64,000 bases of DNA from Vandammella animalimorsus (GTDB lineage Bacteria > Pseudomonadota > Gammaproteobacteria > Burkholderiales > Burkholderiaceae_C): contig NZ_NSJF01000009.1 of assembly GCF_002285285.1 (NCBI RefSeq), positions 1 through 64,000 of the forward strand, read 5' to 3'. Position numbers and translations under genes: made by a program. Positions 53,387 through 62,916 of this stretch are shown here, in pieces. A model generated the notes under the pieces. That model had not been told where the DNA came from. It worked only from the letters and a program-made list of their open reading frames with translations, and did not search any database. Within the stretch, counting starts at the first letter, position 1. Each line of letters begins with the position of its first letter.

Positions 53387-53721
53387 GTGAAGCAGGCCGA
53401 TACGCCGGATTCTGTGCGCGGCCATGTGCATGGCCGCGTGGCCGCCATTAATCTGGGCTGGCGGTCGCCCTGCCAGCTCGGTGCTACCTACCCGCATGCT
53501 CGCCGGAGCCAGTTCATCGCATGCCTATTTGGTATTGCTGCGCGTAGAGATTGCCCGTTTCACCCGCCCCGCAGCGCGCTGCGGGGCGACTCGTCTCTGT
53601 TGCTCTGATCCTCACCTCACGGTGGGCAGGTGTTACCTGCTACGCTGCCCTGTGCAGTCCGGACGTTCCTCCAATGCCTGTGTTGCCACCTTGGCATCAG
53701 CGGCGGCCTGGCCTGCTTCAC
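53387..53721 (-). ncRNA. rnpB: RNase P RNA, bacterial class A
   Basis: About 335 nt on the minus strand. The 5' GTGAAGCAGGCC pairs with the 3' GGCCTGCTTCAC as helix P1. The universally conserved GAGGAACGTCCGGAC and CACCGTGAGG segments follow, with an AGATTAATGGC-like stretch and ACAGAATCCGGCGTATCGG before the 3' end. This is the catalytic RNA that trims tRNA 5' leaders. On the minus strand CATAAT (53735-53730) lies 8 bp ahead of the 5' end as a -10 box. Confidence 0.95.
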
Positions 53722-53729
53722 AGTCGCGC

Positions 53730-53735
53730 ATTATG
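53730..53735 (-). promoter_or_regulatory. -10 box of the rnpB promoter
   Basis: CATAAT on the minus strand, 8 bp upstream of the mapped rnpB 5' end. A matching -35 is not clear. Confidence 0.5.
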
Positions 53736-53842
53736 GCAATGAACCGCAGGCCGCGCCGCCTGAGCCCGCTGCGGCAGGCATGGCAGAATCGGCGGCGCAA
53801 CCGCCCTGCCTGCGCAGGCGTTTTTCTCCCTCTTTTTGCACC

Positions 53843-54913
53843 ATGAGCATCCAGACCGACAGCTGGGCCGCAGACGGCCCCGCGCCACGGGCCGAGCGCC
53901 TCATCAGCGCCGAGCTGCGCTCAGGCCGCGAGGAGGCGCTCGAGCGCGCGTTGCGCCCCAAGGCCCTGCAGGAGTACGTGGGCCAGGTCAAGGCGCGCGA
54001 GCAATTGAACATCTTCATTGGCGCGGCGCGCAAGCGCGGCGAAGCGCTGGACCACGTGCTGTTGTTTGGCCCGCCCGGCCTGGGCAAGACCACGCTCAGC
54101 CACATCATCGCCACAGAACTGGGGGTAAGCCTGCGCCAGACCAGCGGCCCGGTGCTGGAAAAGCCCCGCGATCTGGCGGCGCTGCTGACCGGTCTGGAAA
54201 AGAACGATGTGCTGTTCATCGACGAAATCCACCGCCTCAGCCCGGTGGTGGAGGAAATCCTCTACCCCGCGCTGGAGGACTACCAGATCGACATCATGAT
54301 CGGCGAAGGGCCAGCGGCACGCAGCATCAAGCTCGACCTGCAACCCTTCACGTTGGTGGGCGCGACCACGCGCGCGGGCATGCTCACCAACCCCTTGCGC
54401 GACCGCTTCGGCATCGTGGCGCGGCTGGAGTTCTATAGCCCCGAGGAGCTGGCGCTCATCGTGCGTCGCAGCGCCGGCTTGCTGGGCGCCCCCATCGACG
54501 ACGACGCCAGCCTGGAAGTGGCGCGGCGATCGCGCGGCACGCCGCGCATCGCCAACCGCTTGCTGCGGCGCATTCGCGACTATGCCGACGTGAAGGGCAC
54601 AGGCCGCATCACGCTGGACATGGCGCGCCAGGCGCTGGCCCTGCTGGACGTGGACCCGGAAGGCTTTGACCTGATGGATCGCAAGCTGCTGGAGGCCGTG
54701 CTGCAGCGCTTCGACGGTGGCCCAGTCGGCCTGGACAACATTGCCGCCAGCATTGGCGAGGAGCCTGGCACCATTGAAGATGTGATCGAGCCCTACCTGA
54801 TCCAGCAAGGCTTTTTGCAGCGCACGCCACGCGGCCGGGTAGCCACGGCCGCCGCCTATCGCCACTTTGGCTTGCTGGCTCCTGAGCGTCAGGGCGGTGA
54901 TTTGTTTGGCTGA
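53843..54913 (+). CDS. ruvB: Holliday junction branch migration ATPase RuvB
   Basis: A 356-residue hexameric AAA+ helicase driving branch migration with RuvA. Walker A is GPPGLGKTT at 76-84, Walker [17 protein letters not shown], sensor 1 [20 protein letters not shown], with the C-terminal winged helix (about 265-335, [29 protein letters not shown]). No ruvA or ruvC is in the window. The ATG at 53843 gives the family start; longer in-frame sequence overlaps rnpB. Confidence 0.97.
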   Translation: MSIQTDSWAADGPAPRAERLISAELRSGREEALERALRPKALQEYVGQVKAREQLNIFIGAARKRGEALDHVLLFGPPGLGKTTLSHIIATELGVSLRQTSGPVLEKPRDLAALLTGLEKNDVLFIDEIHRLSPVVEEILYPALEDYQIDIMIGEGPAARSIKLDLQPFTLVGATTRAGMLTNPLRDRFGIVARLEFYSPEELALIVRRSAGLLGAPIDDDASLEVARRSRGTPRIANRLLRRIRDYADVKGTGRITLDMARQALALLDVDPEGFDLMDRKLLEAVLQRFDGGPVGLDNIAASIGEEPGTIEDVIEPYLIQQGFLQRTPRGRVATAAAYRHFGLLAPERQGGDLFG

Positions 54914-54988
54914 GAGTCAGTCCAAATCAGGCCGCGCCATTGCCGGCGCGATGGCGCGCATTTCCTGCCCTCTCTTCTTCATCGACGT

Positions 54989-55588
54989 ATGGAAAAAAAC
55001 TTCAACCCACGCCGGCTGGATGTGCTGGCCTTTGCCCAGACCGGTGGCCAGATCAGCCAGGAAACGGCGCTGCATGAATTGCCGCGTCTGGCGCGCGAAT
55101 CCCTGGGTGGAGCCTTGGGAGATGCTGCGCCTGCCAGCGTGCACTGGCAGGCGCAAGCCAGCATGCGCCGCAGCGCAGGGGGCCAGGCTGCGCCGTGGCT
55201 GCACTGCCAGGCCCAGACCATCTTGCTGCTGCAATGCCAGCGTTGCCTGCAGCCCGTGCCCATCACGGTCAGCAGCGACCAGTGGTTTCGCTTTGTCGCC
55301 ACCGAGGCCCAGGCCGAGGCAGAGGACGAAGACGCGCAAGAGGACGTGCTGTCGCTGGAAGGTGGCCCGTTGGATCTGCTGGCGCTGATCGAGGACGATT
55401 TGCTCATGGCCTTGCCCCCGGTGGCCAAGCATGCGGACTGCACGCCGCCAGCGCCGCTGGTGCACCAGGATGCCGCCTTCGACGCAGCCCAGGCGCAAAA
55501 GCGCAATCCATTCGCCCAGCTGGCCCACCTGGCCACCCGGCCTTTGCAGGCAGGCAATGGTGGTGACGGTGGCGAGCAAGCCGATTGA
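54989..55588 (+). CDS. yceD: YceD-family protein (23S rRNA accumulation protein)
   Basis: A 199-residue DUF177/YceD protein encoded directly before rpmF, its usual position in Proteobacteria. The conserved LLLQCQRCLQPV (CxRC) lies near 77-88, an acidic region (about 110-130) and DLLALIEDDLLMALP follow. The C-terminal RNPFAQLAHL is typical. It is thought to affect 23S rRNA or ribosome assembly. Confidence 0.88.
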   Translation: MEKNFNPRRLDVLAFAQTGGQISQETALHELPRLARESLGGALGDAAPASVHWQAQASMRRSAGGQAAPWLHCQAQTILLLQCQRCLQPVPITVSSDQWFRFVATEAQAEAEDEDAQEDVLSLEGGPLDLLALIEDDLLMALPPVAKHADCTPPAPLVHQDAAFDAAQAQKRNPFAQLAHLATRPLQAGNGGDGGEQAD

Positions 55589-55633
55589 TCCAGGCAGACC
55601 CCGGCCTTCCTTTGAGGCGGAGCGCCATGCGCC

Positions 55634-55663
55634 TTGGCAGTGCCGGGCGGCATCGCCTATAAT
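55634..55663 (+). promoter_or_regulatory. Sigma70-type promoter upstream of rpmF
   Basis: TTGGCA (55634-55639), 18 bp, TATAAT (55658-55663). It would start transcription of rpmF and probably of the plsX-fab genes. Confidence 0.65.
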
Positions 55664-55819
55664 TACCAACTTTTGCGCAAAAAGTGCAGGCCTTTAAGGC
55701 TGTTTTTTGCGCCGCGCCATTTCCCATTCATCCATCTCGCACGCTGCTTTGCCTATTGGCCGCCAAGGTTGCCAATGGCCAGTCAAGTGGGGCGTGCGTC
55801 TTTTTTTCAGGAGCCGATC

Positions 55820-56005
55820 ATGGCCGTTCAACAAAACAAAAAGTCGCCTTCCAAGCGTGGCATGCACCGTTCGCACAATGCGCTGAAGGCCCCTGGCATG
55901 GCCATTGAGCCAACCACCGGCGAAGTGCATCTGCGCCACCACATCAGCCCGGACGGCTTTTACCGTGGCCGTCGCGTGCTCAAGAGCAAGTCTGCAGAGG
56001 TTTGA
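55820..56005 (+). CDS. rpmF: 50S ribosomal protein L32
   Basis: A 61-residue ribosomal protein. [20 protein letters not shown] is the family N-terminus, with [12 protein letters not shown] at the end. The usual C-terminal zinc-binding Cys pairs are absent, making it a Cys-free paralogue type (zinc-independent L32). CAGGAG lies 9 bp upstream. It is encoded between yceD and plsX. Confidence 0.96.
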   Translation: MAVQQNKKSPSKRGMHRSHNALKAPGMAIEPTTGEVHLRHHISPDGFYRGRRVLKSKSAEV

Positions 56006-56351
56006 TCGGGCGCAGGCCCAATCCACCACAGTGTCTGGCTGGGGCGTTGCAGCGCCCTAGTCTGTGTTTGGGCGCACGGCCCGCGCCGCGCAAGCGGCTG
56101 CCAGGTTGAAGCATTCGTGCTTCTTCATTGTTTGCCTGCAGCAGTTTTGATCGCATGGCTTTTTGCCATGGCGCCGCAGATGCCGGCCTAATCCGCCGTA
56201 TTGCCACAGAGACACCTCCCCGCCCAAGCGCAGACCATGCCCTTGGGCTTTTTCCGGGCTGGCCGGTGTGCGGGCGGTTGGGCGCAACGCTGACAGCAGG
56301 CGCCAACAGCGGCGCCTACCTGCCACGCATTCGCATAAGGACAGCAAGCTC
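56006..56351. other. Non-coding region between rpmF and plsX
   Basis: A 346-bp stretch without a convincing gene. It contains the small hairpin GAAGCATTCGTGCTTC and a GCCCTTGGGCTTTTTC terminator-like sequence near 56240-56255, and ends with the AAGGA site used by plsX. Confidence 0.4.
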
Positions 56352-57368
56352 TTGGCTGATCAAGCAACCACCATCGCCGTCGATTGCATGGGGGGCGACC
56401 ATGGCCCCAGCGTGACCCTGCCCGCCTGCCTGGCATTGTTGGAGCGCCATGCTCAGCTGCGCCTGCTGCTGGTGGGGCGCAGCGATGCCCTTGGGGCAAT
56501 CGCACACCCGCGTGCCGAGCTGGTGCATGCTGAGGAAGTGGTTGCCATGGACGACCCGGTCGAGGTTGCCATGCGTCACAAGAAGCGCTCTTCGATGCGC
56601 ATAGCCCTGGAGCTGGTCAAGGAGGGGCGCGCCCAAGCGGCGGTTTCGGCAGGCAACACAGGCGCGCTGATGGCCATTGCGCGCTATGTACTCAAGACGC
56701 TCGATGGCATCGAGCGCCCGGCCATTGCCTATCCATTGCCCAATGTCACCGGTGGCGCCACCACGGTGCTGGATCTGGGCGCCAATGTGGACTGCACCGA
56801 GCACCATTTGCTGCAGTTTGCCGTGCTGGGCTCGGCGCTGGACATGGCGCTGAAATCGCGCGACAAGCCCAGCGTGGGCCTGCTCAACATCGGCTCCGAA
56901 GCCATCAAGGGCAATGACATGATCAAGCGCGCGGCCGAGCTGCTGCGCGAGGCCGATCAGAAATCGCTGATCCACTACTACGGCAACGTCGAAGGCAACG
57001 ACATTTTCAAGGGGACGACCGACATCGTGGTCTGCGACGGCTTTGTCGGCAACGTCACGCTCAAGGCGACCGAGGGCCTGGCTTCCATGGTTTCGACCAT
57101 CCTCAAGCAGGAGTTCTCGCGCAATGCCTTCACGCGCCTGGCGGCCCTGTGCGCCATGCCGGTGCTCAATGCCTTCAAGCGCCGCGTGGACCACCGGCGC
57201 CACAACGGCGCGGCCCTGCTGGGCCTGCGCGGCCTGGTGTTCAAAAGCCACGGCAGCGCCGACCAGTTGGCATTCGAGCACGCCTTGAGCAAGGCCATCG
57301 ACGCTGCCGAGCACCAACTGCTGCAGAAAATCCAACACCGGGTGCAACAGGCCGCCACGCTGTTTTGA
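56352..57368 (+). CDS. plsX: Phosphate acyltransferase PlsX
   Basis: A 338-residue enzyme making acyl-phosphate from acyl-ACP for phospholipid synthesis. Family motifs: [14 protein letters not shown] (about 6-19), [23 protein letters not shown] and [24 protein letters not shown]. The reading frame has no ATG at the right place; the TTG at 56352 ([10 protein letters not shown]) with AAGGA 10 bp upstream is the best start. It precedes fabH as in many bacteria. Confidence 0.94.
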   Translation: MADQATTIAVDCMGGDHGPSVTLPACLALLERHAQLRLLLVGRSDALGAIAHPRAELVHAEEVVAMDDPVEVAMRHKKRSSMRIALELVKEGRAQAAVSAGNTGALMAIARYVLKTLDGIERPAIAYPLPNVTGGATTVLDLGANVDCTEHHLLQFAVLGSALDMALKSRDKPSVGLLNIGSEAIKGNDMIKRAAELLREADQKSLIHYYGNVEGNDIFKGTTDIVVCDGFVGNVTLKATEGLASMVSTILKQEFSRNAFTRLAALCAMPVLNAFKRRVDHRRHNGAALLGLRGLVFKSHGSADQLAFEHALSKAIDAAEHQLLQKIQHRVQQAATLF

Positions 57369-57405
57369 ACCGTGGCGGGCACCGCACGCACCACAGGCCC
57401 TAGTC

Positions 57406-58383
57406 ATGCAGACCTACTCCAGAATTACCGGCACGGGCAGTTACCTGCCGCCCAACAGGGTGACCAATCAGCAGCTGGCCGAGCAGCTGGCCCAGCGCGG
57501 CATTGAAACCTCGGACGAATGGATCGTCGAGCGCACTGGCATCCAGGCGCGTCACTTCGCCGAGCGCGATGTGCCCAGCAGCGCCCTGGCCTTGCCCGCG
57601 GCCCTGCAGGCCCTTCAGGCAGCGGGCCGAGAAGCGCAGGAGCTGGACCTGATCATCGTTGCCACCTCTACGCCCGACATGGTGTTCCCATCGACGGCCA
57701 GCATTTTGCAGAACAAGCTGGGCATCAGCGGATGCCCGGCTTTTGATGTGCAGGCCGTGTGCAGCGGCTTCATCTATGCCCTGACCGTGGCCGATGCCAT
57801 GATCCGTGCCGGCAGCGCCCGCACGGCCCTGGTGGTCGGAGCGGAGGTGTTCAGTCGCATTCTGGACTTCAACGACCGCACCACCTGCGTGCTGTTCGGC
57901 GATGGGGCTGGGGCTGTGGTGCTGGAGGCCTCGCAACAGCCGGGCGTGCTGGCCTGCGACATCCATGCCGATGGTCGGCATCGCGAGATTTTGTGTGTGC
58001 CAGGCAACGTCTATGGCGGCCAGGTGCTGGGCACGCCGCTGCTGCACATGGACGGCCAGGCCGTCTTCAAGCTGGCCGTCGGTGTGCTCGAAAAGACGGC
58101 TCGCGCCACGTTGGACAAGGCCGGCCTGCAGCTCAGCGACATCGACTGGCTGGTGCCGCACCAGGCCAACATCCGCATCATGCAAAGCACGGCCCGCAAG
58201 CTGCGGGTGCCCACCGAACGCGTCGTCGTGACCGTGCATGAGCACGGCAACACCTCGGCCGCCTCGATCCCGTTGGCGCTGGATCATGGGGTACGCGCCG
58301 GGCAGATCCAGGCTGGCCAGCGCGTGCTGATGGAAGGCGTGGGCGGCGGCTTTACCTGGGGCTCGGTGCTGGTGCAGATGTGA
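57406..58383 (+). CDS. fabH: Beta-ketoacyl-ACP synthase III
   Basis: A 325-residue KAS III that condenses acetyl-CoA with malonyl-ACP to start fatty acid synthesis. Catalytic triad Cys119 (VQAVCSGF), His in [11 protein letters not shown] and Asn in [18 protein letters not shown] is near 43-50. Follows plsX by 37 bp in the fab cluster. Confidence 0.96.
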   Translation: MQTYSRITGTGSYLPPNRVTNQQLAEQLAQRGIETSDEWIVERTGIQARHFAERDVPSSALALPAALQALQAAGREAQELDLIIVATSTPDMVFPSTASILQNKLGISGCPAFDVQAVCSGFIYALTVADAMIRAGSARTALVVGAEVFSRILDFNDRTTCVLFGDGAGAVVLEASQQPGVLACDIHADGRHREILCVPGNVYGGQVLGTPLLHMDGQAVFKLAVGVLEKTARATLDKAGLQLSDIDWLVPHQANIRIMQSTARKLRVPTERVVVTVHEHGNTSAASIPLALDHGVRAGQIQAGQRVLMEGVGGGFTWGSVLVQM

Positions 58384-58468
58384 CCCAGCGCGTTCTGCGT
58401 CGTGCAGCATGGCGTAGAGCGCCCACTGTCATCCCTTCTCGATTCATTTGCAGCTTGATGGAGCGATC

Positions 58469-59428
58469 ATGAGCGCATTCGCTTTCGTTTTCCCCGGCCA
58501 AGGCTCTCAGGCCGTTGGCATGCTCGACGCCTGGGGCGATCACCCCGCCGTGGCACAAACCCTGCAAGAAGCCAGCGAGGCCCTGGGTGAAGACCTGGCG
58601 CGGCTGATCCACGAAGGCCCCAAGGAGGCCCTGGCCCTGACCACCAACACCCAGCCGGTCATGCTGGTGGCCGGCATCGCAGCCTGGCGCGCCTGGAAGG
58701 CCGAAGGCGGCGCTGATCCAATGGTATTGGCCGGCCACTCGCTGGGCGAGTACTCGGCCCTGGTGGCCGCTGGCGCGCTGACACTGGCCCAGGCAGCGCC
58801 GCTGGTGCGCTTGCGCGCTGCAGCCATGCAGGAGGCCGTGCCCGTCGGAGCGGGTGCCATGGCCGCTGTGCTGGGCTTGGCCGCCGAGCAGGTGCAGGCC
58901 GTGTGCGCACAGACCACACAGCAACTGCAGGCCCAGGGCAGCGCCGATGTGGTCGAGGCCGTGAACTTCAACGATCCGAACCAGACCGTCATCGCCGGCA
59001 CCAAGGCCGGGGTCGATGCGGCAGCGCCAGCGCTCAAGGAGGCCGGCGCCAAGCGGGTGCTGCCACTGCCGGTGTCGGCGCCGTTTCATTCCAGCCTGAT
59101 GCGGCCGGCAGCCGAAAAGCTGCGCGAAGCGTTGCAGCAGCTGGACATTCAGACGCCGCGCATCGACGTCATCAACAACATCGACGTGGCCGTGCAGCAC
59201 GAGGCCGATGCCATCCGCGATGCGCTGTACCGCCAGGCTTTCGGCCCGGTGCGCTGGGTCGAATGCGTGCAGGCCATGCAGCGCCGTGGCCTGAATCACA
59301 TCATCGAATGCGGGCCTGGCAATGTATTGACCGGCATGGTGCGGCGCATCATCCCCGACGGCCAGGTGCAGGCCGCAGCCATCTGCGACCCCGCCAGCCT
59401 GCAAACAGCAAAGGAAGCATTGCAATGA
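58469..59428 (+). CDS. fabD: Malonyl-CoA-ACP transacylase
   Basis: A 319-residue enzyme transferring malonyl from CoA to ACP. Active Ser91 in GHSLGEYSA, N-terminal FVFPGQGSQAVGML, and the His in PVSAPFHSSLM. ATG 58469 is chosen. Its stop overlaps the fabG start (ATGA). Confidence 0.96.
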   Translation: MSAFAFVFPGQGSQAVGMLDAWGDHPAVAQTLQEASEALGEDLARLIHEGPKEALALTTNTQPVMLVAGIAAWRAWKAEGGADPMVLAGHSLGEYSALVAAGALTLAQAAPLVRLRAAAMQEAVPVGAGAMAAVLGLAAEQVQAVCAQTTQQLQAQGSADVVEAVNFNDPNQTVIAGTKAGVDAAAPALKEAGAKRVLPLPVSAPFHSSLMRPAAEKLREALQQLDIQTPRIDVINNIDVAVQHEADAIRDALYRQAFGPVRWVECVQAMQRRGLNHIIECGPGNVLTGMVRRIIPDGQVQAAAICDPASLQTAKEALQ

Positions 59429-60165
59429 GCACAGACACCACCACCGGACAAATCGCCTTGGTCACCGGGGCTTCGCGCGGCATTGGCGCAGCCATTGCCA
59501 AAGAATTGGCGCAGCAGGGCTATCGCGTCATCGGAACCGCCACCAGTGCTGCCGGCGCCGAGAAGATTGGCGCTGCGCTGGGCGGCGAGCACCGTGGCGC
59601 GGTGCTCGACGTCAACGACGCCGCAGCCAGCGAAGCGCTGATCGAGGACATCGTCAAGCAGCATGGGGCGCTGCACGTGCTGGTCAACAATGCCGGCATC
59701 ACGCGCGACACCCTGGCCATGCGCATGAAGAACGAGGATTGGGATGCCGTGCTGGACACCAATTTGCACGCCGTCTTTCATATCAGCCGCGCGGCCATCA
59801 AGCCCATGATGAAGCAGCGCTACGGTCGCATCATCAGCATCACCAGCGTGGTTGGCGCAATGGGTAACATCGGCCAGGCCAACTACGCCGCCGCCAAGGC
59901 TGGCGTGGCCGGCATGACCCGCGCACTGGCGCGCGAGTTGGGCAGCCGCGGCATCACCGTCAACTGCGTCGCGCCTGGCTTCATCGCCACCGACATGACC
60001 GCCGCCCTGCCCGAGGCCCAGCACCAAGCGCTTAAAAGCCAGATTCCGTTGGGGCGCATGGGTGCGCCCGAGGACATCGCTGCCGCCGTAGCCTATTTGG
60101 CCTCGCCCCGCGCAGGCTATGTGACCGGCCAGGAGCTGCACGTCAACGGCGGCATGCTGATGTGA
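59425..60165 (+). CDS. fabG: 3-oxoacyl-ACP reductase
   Basis: A 246-residue short-chain dehydrogenase reducing beta-ketoacyl-ACP with NADPH. Cofactor motif TGASRGIG (14-21), catalytic Ser in SITSVVGAMGN, and Tyr154 and Lys158 in the YxxxK of NYAAAKAG. The C-terminus YVTGQELHVNGGMLM is typical of FabG. Its start overlaps the fabD stop, giving translational coupling. Confidence 0.97.
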   Translation: MSTDTTTGQIALVTGASRGIGAAIAKELAQQGYRVIGTATSAAGAEKIGAALGGEHRGAVLDVNDAAASEALIEDIVKQHGALHVLVNNAGITRDTLAMRMKNEDWDAVLDTNLHAVFHISRAAIKPMMKQRYGRIISITSVVGAMGNIGQANYAAAKAGVAGMTRALARELGSRGITVNCVAPGFIATDMTAALPEAQHQALKSQIPLGRMGAPEDIAAAVAYLASPRAGYVTGQELHVNGGMLM

Positions 60166-60198
60166 TGCAGCCTTGTTGTCGGCCCCGACCCGCCTGCA

Positions 60199-60226
60199 GG
60201 GGGTTTTCACAGACACCCCCTTCCTT
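60199..60226 (+). terminator. Weak terminator-like hairpin after fabG
   Basis: GGGGGT (60199-60204) and ACCCCC (60215-60220) form a short stem followed by TTCCTT; a second small hairpin AGCGC/GCGCT lies at 60227-60242. The 283-bp gap before acpP suggests that acpP also has its own promoter. Confidence 0.35.
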
Positions 60227-60448
60227 AGCGCGTTTTTGCGCTGTGTGACAGCGGGTTGCCACTAATAGCGGCGTCCGGGGCGAAAACAGGTTCTACGGTA
60301 CTATTACGGCCGTGTGATACCCGCTAAGCTGGCGAGGTGTCGTTTTCTTTTCTTGTGCCGCATTGCCCGGGCGGCCGGTTTTTTCTGCAGCCGATGTGGG
60401 AACGACTAAAATTCCGGGTTCACATTGACTACCCTCAAGGGACCATAC

Positions 60449-60688
60449 ATGAGCGATATCGAAGCACGCGTTAAGAAAATCATTGCAGAGCAGCTGGGCG
60501 TTGAAGAGTCCCAGGTGACCAATGAGAAGTCCTTCGTGACAGATCTGGGCGCTGATTCTCTGGACACCGTGGAATTGGTCATGGCGCTGGAAGACGAGTT
60601 CGAAATCGAGATTCCGGACGAGGACGCTGAGAAGATCACCACCGTTCAAGCCGCCATCGACTACGCCAATTCCCACCACAAGGCCTGA
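60449..60688 (+). CDS. acpP: Acyl carrier protein
   Basis: A 79-residue acidic four-helix protein. Ser37 in GADSLDT is the phosphopantetheine attachment site. AAGGGA lies 8 bp upstream. It carries the growing acyl chain for all fab enzymes of this cluster. Confidence 0.98.
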   Translation: MSDIEARVKKIIAEQLGVEESQVTNEKSFVTDLGADSLDTVELVMALEDEFEIEIPDEDAEKITTVQAAIDYANSHHKA

Positions 60689-60792
60689 TCCGGGCTTTCG
60701 CTTGGCAAGCACAGCGCGCCGCCTGCCCGGGCGCCTTTTCTTTGGCTTGACGCGGGCAGGGTTGCGCTTACACCGTTGAAGGATCTCACCGC

Positions 60793-62037
60793 ATGAGTCG
60801 ACGCAGAGTCGTTGTCACTGGGCTGGGCTGTGTCAGCCCGGTGGGCAACACGGTCCCGCAAGCGTGGGCCAATATCCTGGCCGGCAAATCGGGCATCGGC
60901 CCCATCACCAAGTTCGACGTCTCGGACTTCGCCGCCAAAATCGCCGGGGAAGTTCGCGATCTGGACATCAGCCCCTACATCAATGCCAAAGAAGCCCGCA
61001 CGATGGATACCTTTATCCATTACGGCATCGTGGCAGCACACCAGGCCTATGCCGATGCGGGCTTGCCAGTGGGCGAAGCGCTCAGCGATGCGCAGGCCGA
61101 GCGCTTCGGGGCCGTCATTGGCTCGGGCATCGGCGGCTTGCCGCTGATCGAGGCCAACCACGGCGACTTCATGACCCGCGGGGCGCGGCGCATTTCTCCA
61201 TTCTTCGTGCCCTCCACCATCATCAATCTGGTGGCGGGCCAGGTTTCCATCCGGCTCGGTCTCAAGGGCCCGAACCTGTCGCTGGTCACGGCATGCACCA
61301 CGGGCCTGCACTGCATTGGCGATGCGGCCCGACTGATCGAGTATGGCGACGCGGACGTGATGCTGGCCGGCGGCGCGGAGTCCACCGTTTGCCCGCTGGG
61401 CATTGGCGGTTTTGCCGCGATGAAGGCGCTGTCCACGCGCAATGACGATCCGCAGGCTGCTTCACGGCCCTGGGACAAGGATCGCGATGGCTTCGTGCTG
61501 GGCGAAGGCGCAGGCATTCTGGTGCTGGAAGAGTACGAGCATGCCAAGGCGCGCGGCGCGCGCATCTATGCCGAAGTGGCCGGTTTTGGCATGAGCGCCG
61601 ACGCCAGCCACATCACCGCCCCCAACATCGATGGGCCGCGCCGCGCCATGCTCAATGCCTTGCGCAACGCCGGCGTCAACCTCGACGAGGTGGACTACCT
61701 CAATGCCCATGGCACCTCCACGCCCCTGGGTGATGTCAATGAGAGCAATGCCATCAAGGCGGCCTTCGGTGACCATGCGCACAAGCTCGTGGTCAGCTCC
61801 ACCAAGTCCATGACGGGCCATTTGCTCGGCGGCGCCGGGGGGCTGGAGAGCGTCTTTACCGTGATGGCGCTGCACGATCAGAAAATCCCGCCCACCATCA
61901 ACTTGCACAACCCCGATCCCGAGTGCGATCTGGACTACTGCGCCAATACTGCGCGGGATGCCAAGCTGAATGTGGCCGTCAAGAACAACTTCGGTTTTGG
62001 CGGCACCAATGGCACTTTGGTGTTCAAGCGGGTCTAA
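60793..62037 (+). CDS. fabF: Beta-ketoacyl-ACP synthase II
   Basis: A 414-residue KAS II elongation enzyme. Nucleophile Cys168 in TACTTGLH, His in [11 protein letters not shown] (near 304), Lys in SSTKSMTGH (near 336) and His in [15 protein letters not shown] lies before the ATG. Its stop TAA is the left target copy of a hairpin element (62038-62197). Confidence 0.97.
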   Translation: MSRRRVVVTGLGCVSPVGNTVPQAWANILAGKSGIGPITKFDVSDFAAKIAGEVRDLDISPYINAKEARTMDTFIHYGIVAAHQAYADAGLPVGEALSDAQAERFGAVIGSGIGGLPLIEANHGDFMTRGARRISPFFVPSTIINLVAGQVSIRLGLKGPNLSLVTACTTGLHCIGDAARLIEYGDADVMLAGGAESTVCPLGIGGFAAMKALSTRNDDPQAASRPWDKDRDGFVLGEGAGILVLEEYEHAKARGARIYAEVAGFGMSADASHITAPNIDGPRRAMLNALRNAGVNLDEVDYLNAHGTSTPLGDVNESNAIKAAFGDHAHKLVVSSTKSMTGHLLGGAGGLESVFTVMALHDQKIPPTINLHNPDPECDLDYCANTARDAKLNVAVKNNFGFGGTNGTLVFKRV

Positions 62038-62197
62038 GAGCAGGCCCAAAGTCTCTGCTCGGTAGTTTGCCAAGCGGATTGGGGCGGTCTGCAGCGTTCA
62101 AAGCCTTGCCATAGCCACAGCTATGGCTGCGCCTTGTGCCTTGCAGCTCCTCCCAAACCACTTATTGCCCACTCACGCCGAGACTTTGAACAGGCTT
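62038..62197 (+). mobile_element. MITE-like hairpin element, copy D (diverged)
   Basis: A 160-bp element with the same layout as copies B and C (core GCCATAGCCACAGCTATGG, right end GACTTTGAACAGGCTT) but about 20 percent diverged, including at its left end (GAGCAGGCCCAAAGTC). Flanked by TAA at 62035-62037 (the fabF stop codon) and 62198-62200. It is an older insertion than B or C. Confidence 0.82.
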
Positions 62198-62266
62198 TAA
62201 GACTCAGCAGGTACCGCGCGTCTGCGTGGTGACCGTGGTCTGTGTGGTGTGGATAGGCCATCCCCC

Positions 62267-62806
62267 ATGCGCTACGCCCCTCACAGCCTTCATTACCCCG
62301 TCACTCGCAGCGCGAGGGCGGGGTTTTTCGTCTTGGTCGCCTGCAGTATGGCCTTGCTGCCGCCGCTGCTCTGGAGCCTGTACGCTGGCTGGCAGGGCCC
62401 GCCACAGGCTTTGGCGATTGGCCTGTTGCTGATGGCAGCCTCGCTGGCCTGCAGCGTCCTGGCCTGGCGGCACTGGCAGCGCAGTGCGCAAGGCATGCTG
62501 CTTTGGGATGGCGCGGCATGGCATTGGGCCGCAGGTCAACAGCAAATTCTTGAGTCTGGCGGCTCGGCCAGCGCCGCTGATGCGCAGGCTGGGCTGGATC
62601 TTGAAATCGTTTGGGATGGGCAGCACTTCATGCTTTTGCGGCAAGGCACCGCCGCATGGCTACAGGCCCCAGGCAGGCCAGATGGCAGCGCCGCGCCTCG
62701 CTGGTTATGGATCGAGCAGGCGCAGGCTCCTGCGCTGTGGGGCGATGTGCGGCGCACGCTATACCATTGGCAGCGCCTGCGCCCTTACTCTGGGGCCAGG
62801 CACTGA
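62267..62806 (+). CDS. Two-helix membrane protein of unknown function
   Basis: A 179-residue protein with two adjacent hydrophobic segments (about 20-40 and 50-68) and a soluble C-terminal part rich in Trp and Ala (WDGAAWHWAAGQQ). It sits between fabF and rpoE; I know of similar small membrane proteins before rpoE in Burkholderiales but cannot name it. The start ATG 62267 is inferred; no strong ribosome site. Confidence 0.6.
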   Translation: MRYAPHSLHYPVTRSARAGFFVLVACSMALLPPLLWSLYAGWQGPPQALAIGLLLMAASLACSVLAWRHWQRSAQGMLLWDGAAWHWAAGQQQILESGGSASAADAQAGLDLEIVWDGQHFMLLRQGTAAWLQAPGRPDGSAAPRWLWIEQAQAPALWGDVRRTLYHWQRLRPYSGARH

Positions 62807-62916
62807 ACTTCCTGGCGCCTGGCGCATCGCAGCAGATCGCCTGTAAGCTTGCGATGAGACATTGAGCAACATGCTCTCCATGCCCGGCAGGCGCCCGTTT
62901 TCTTTTTCCATCCCGC

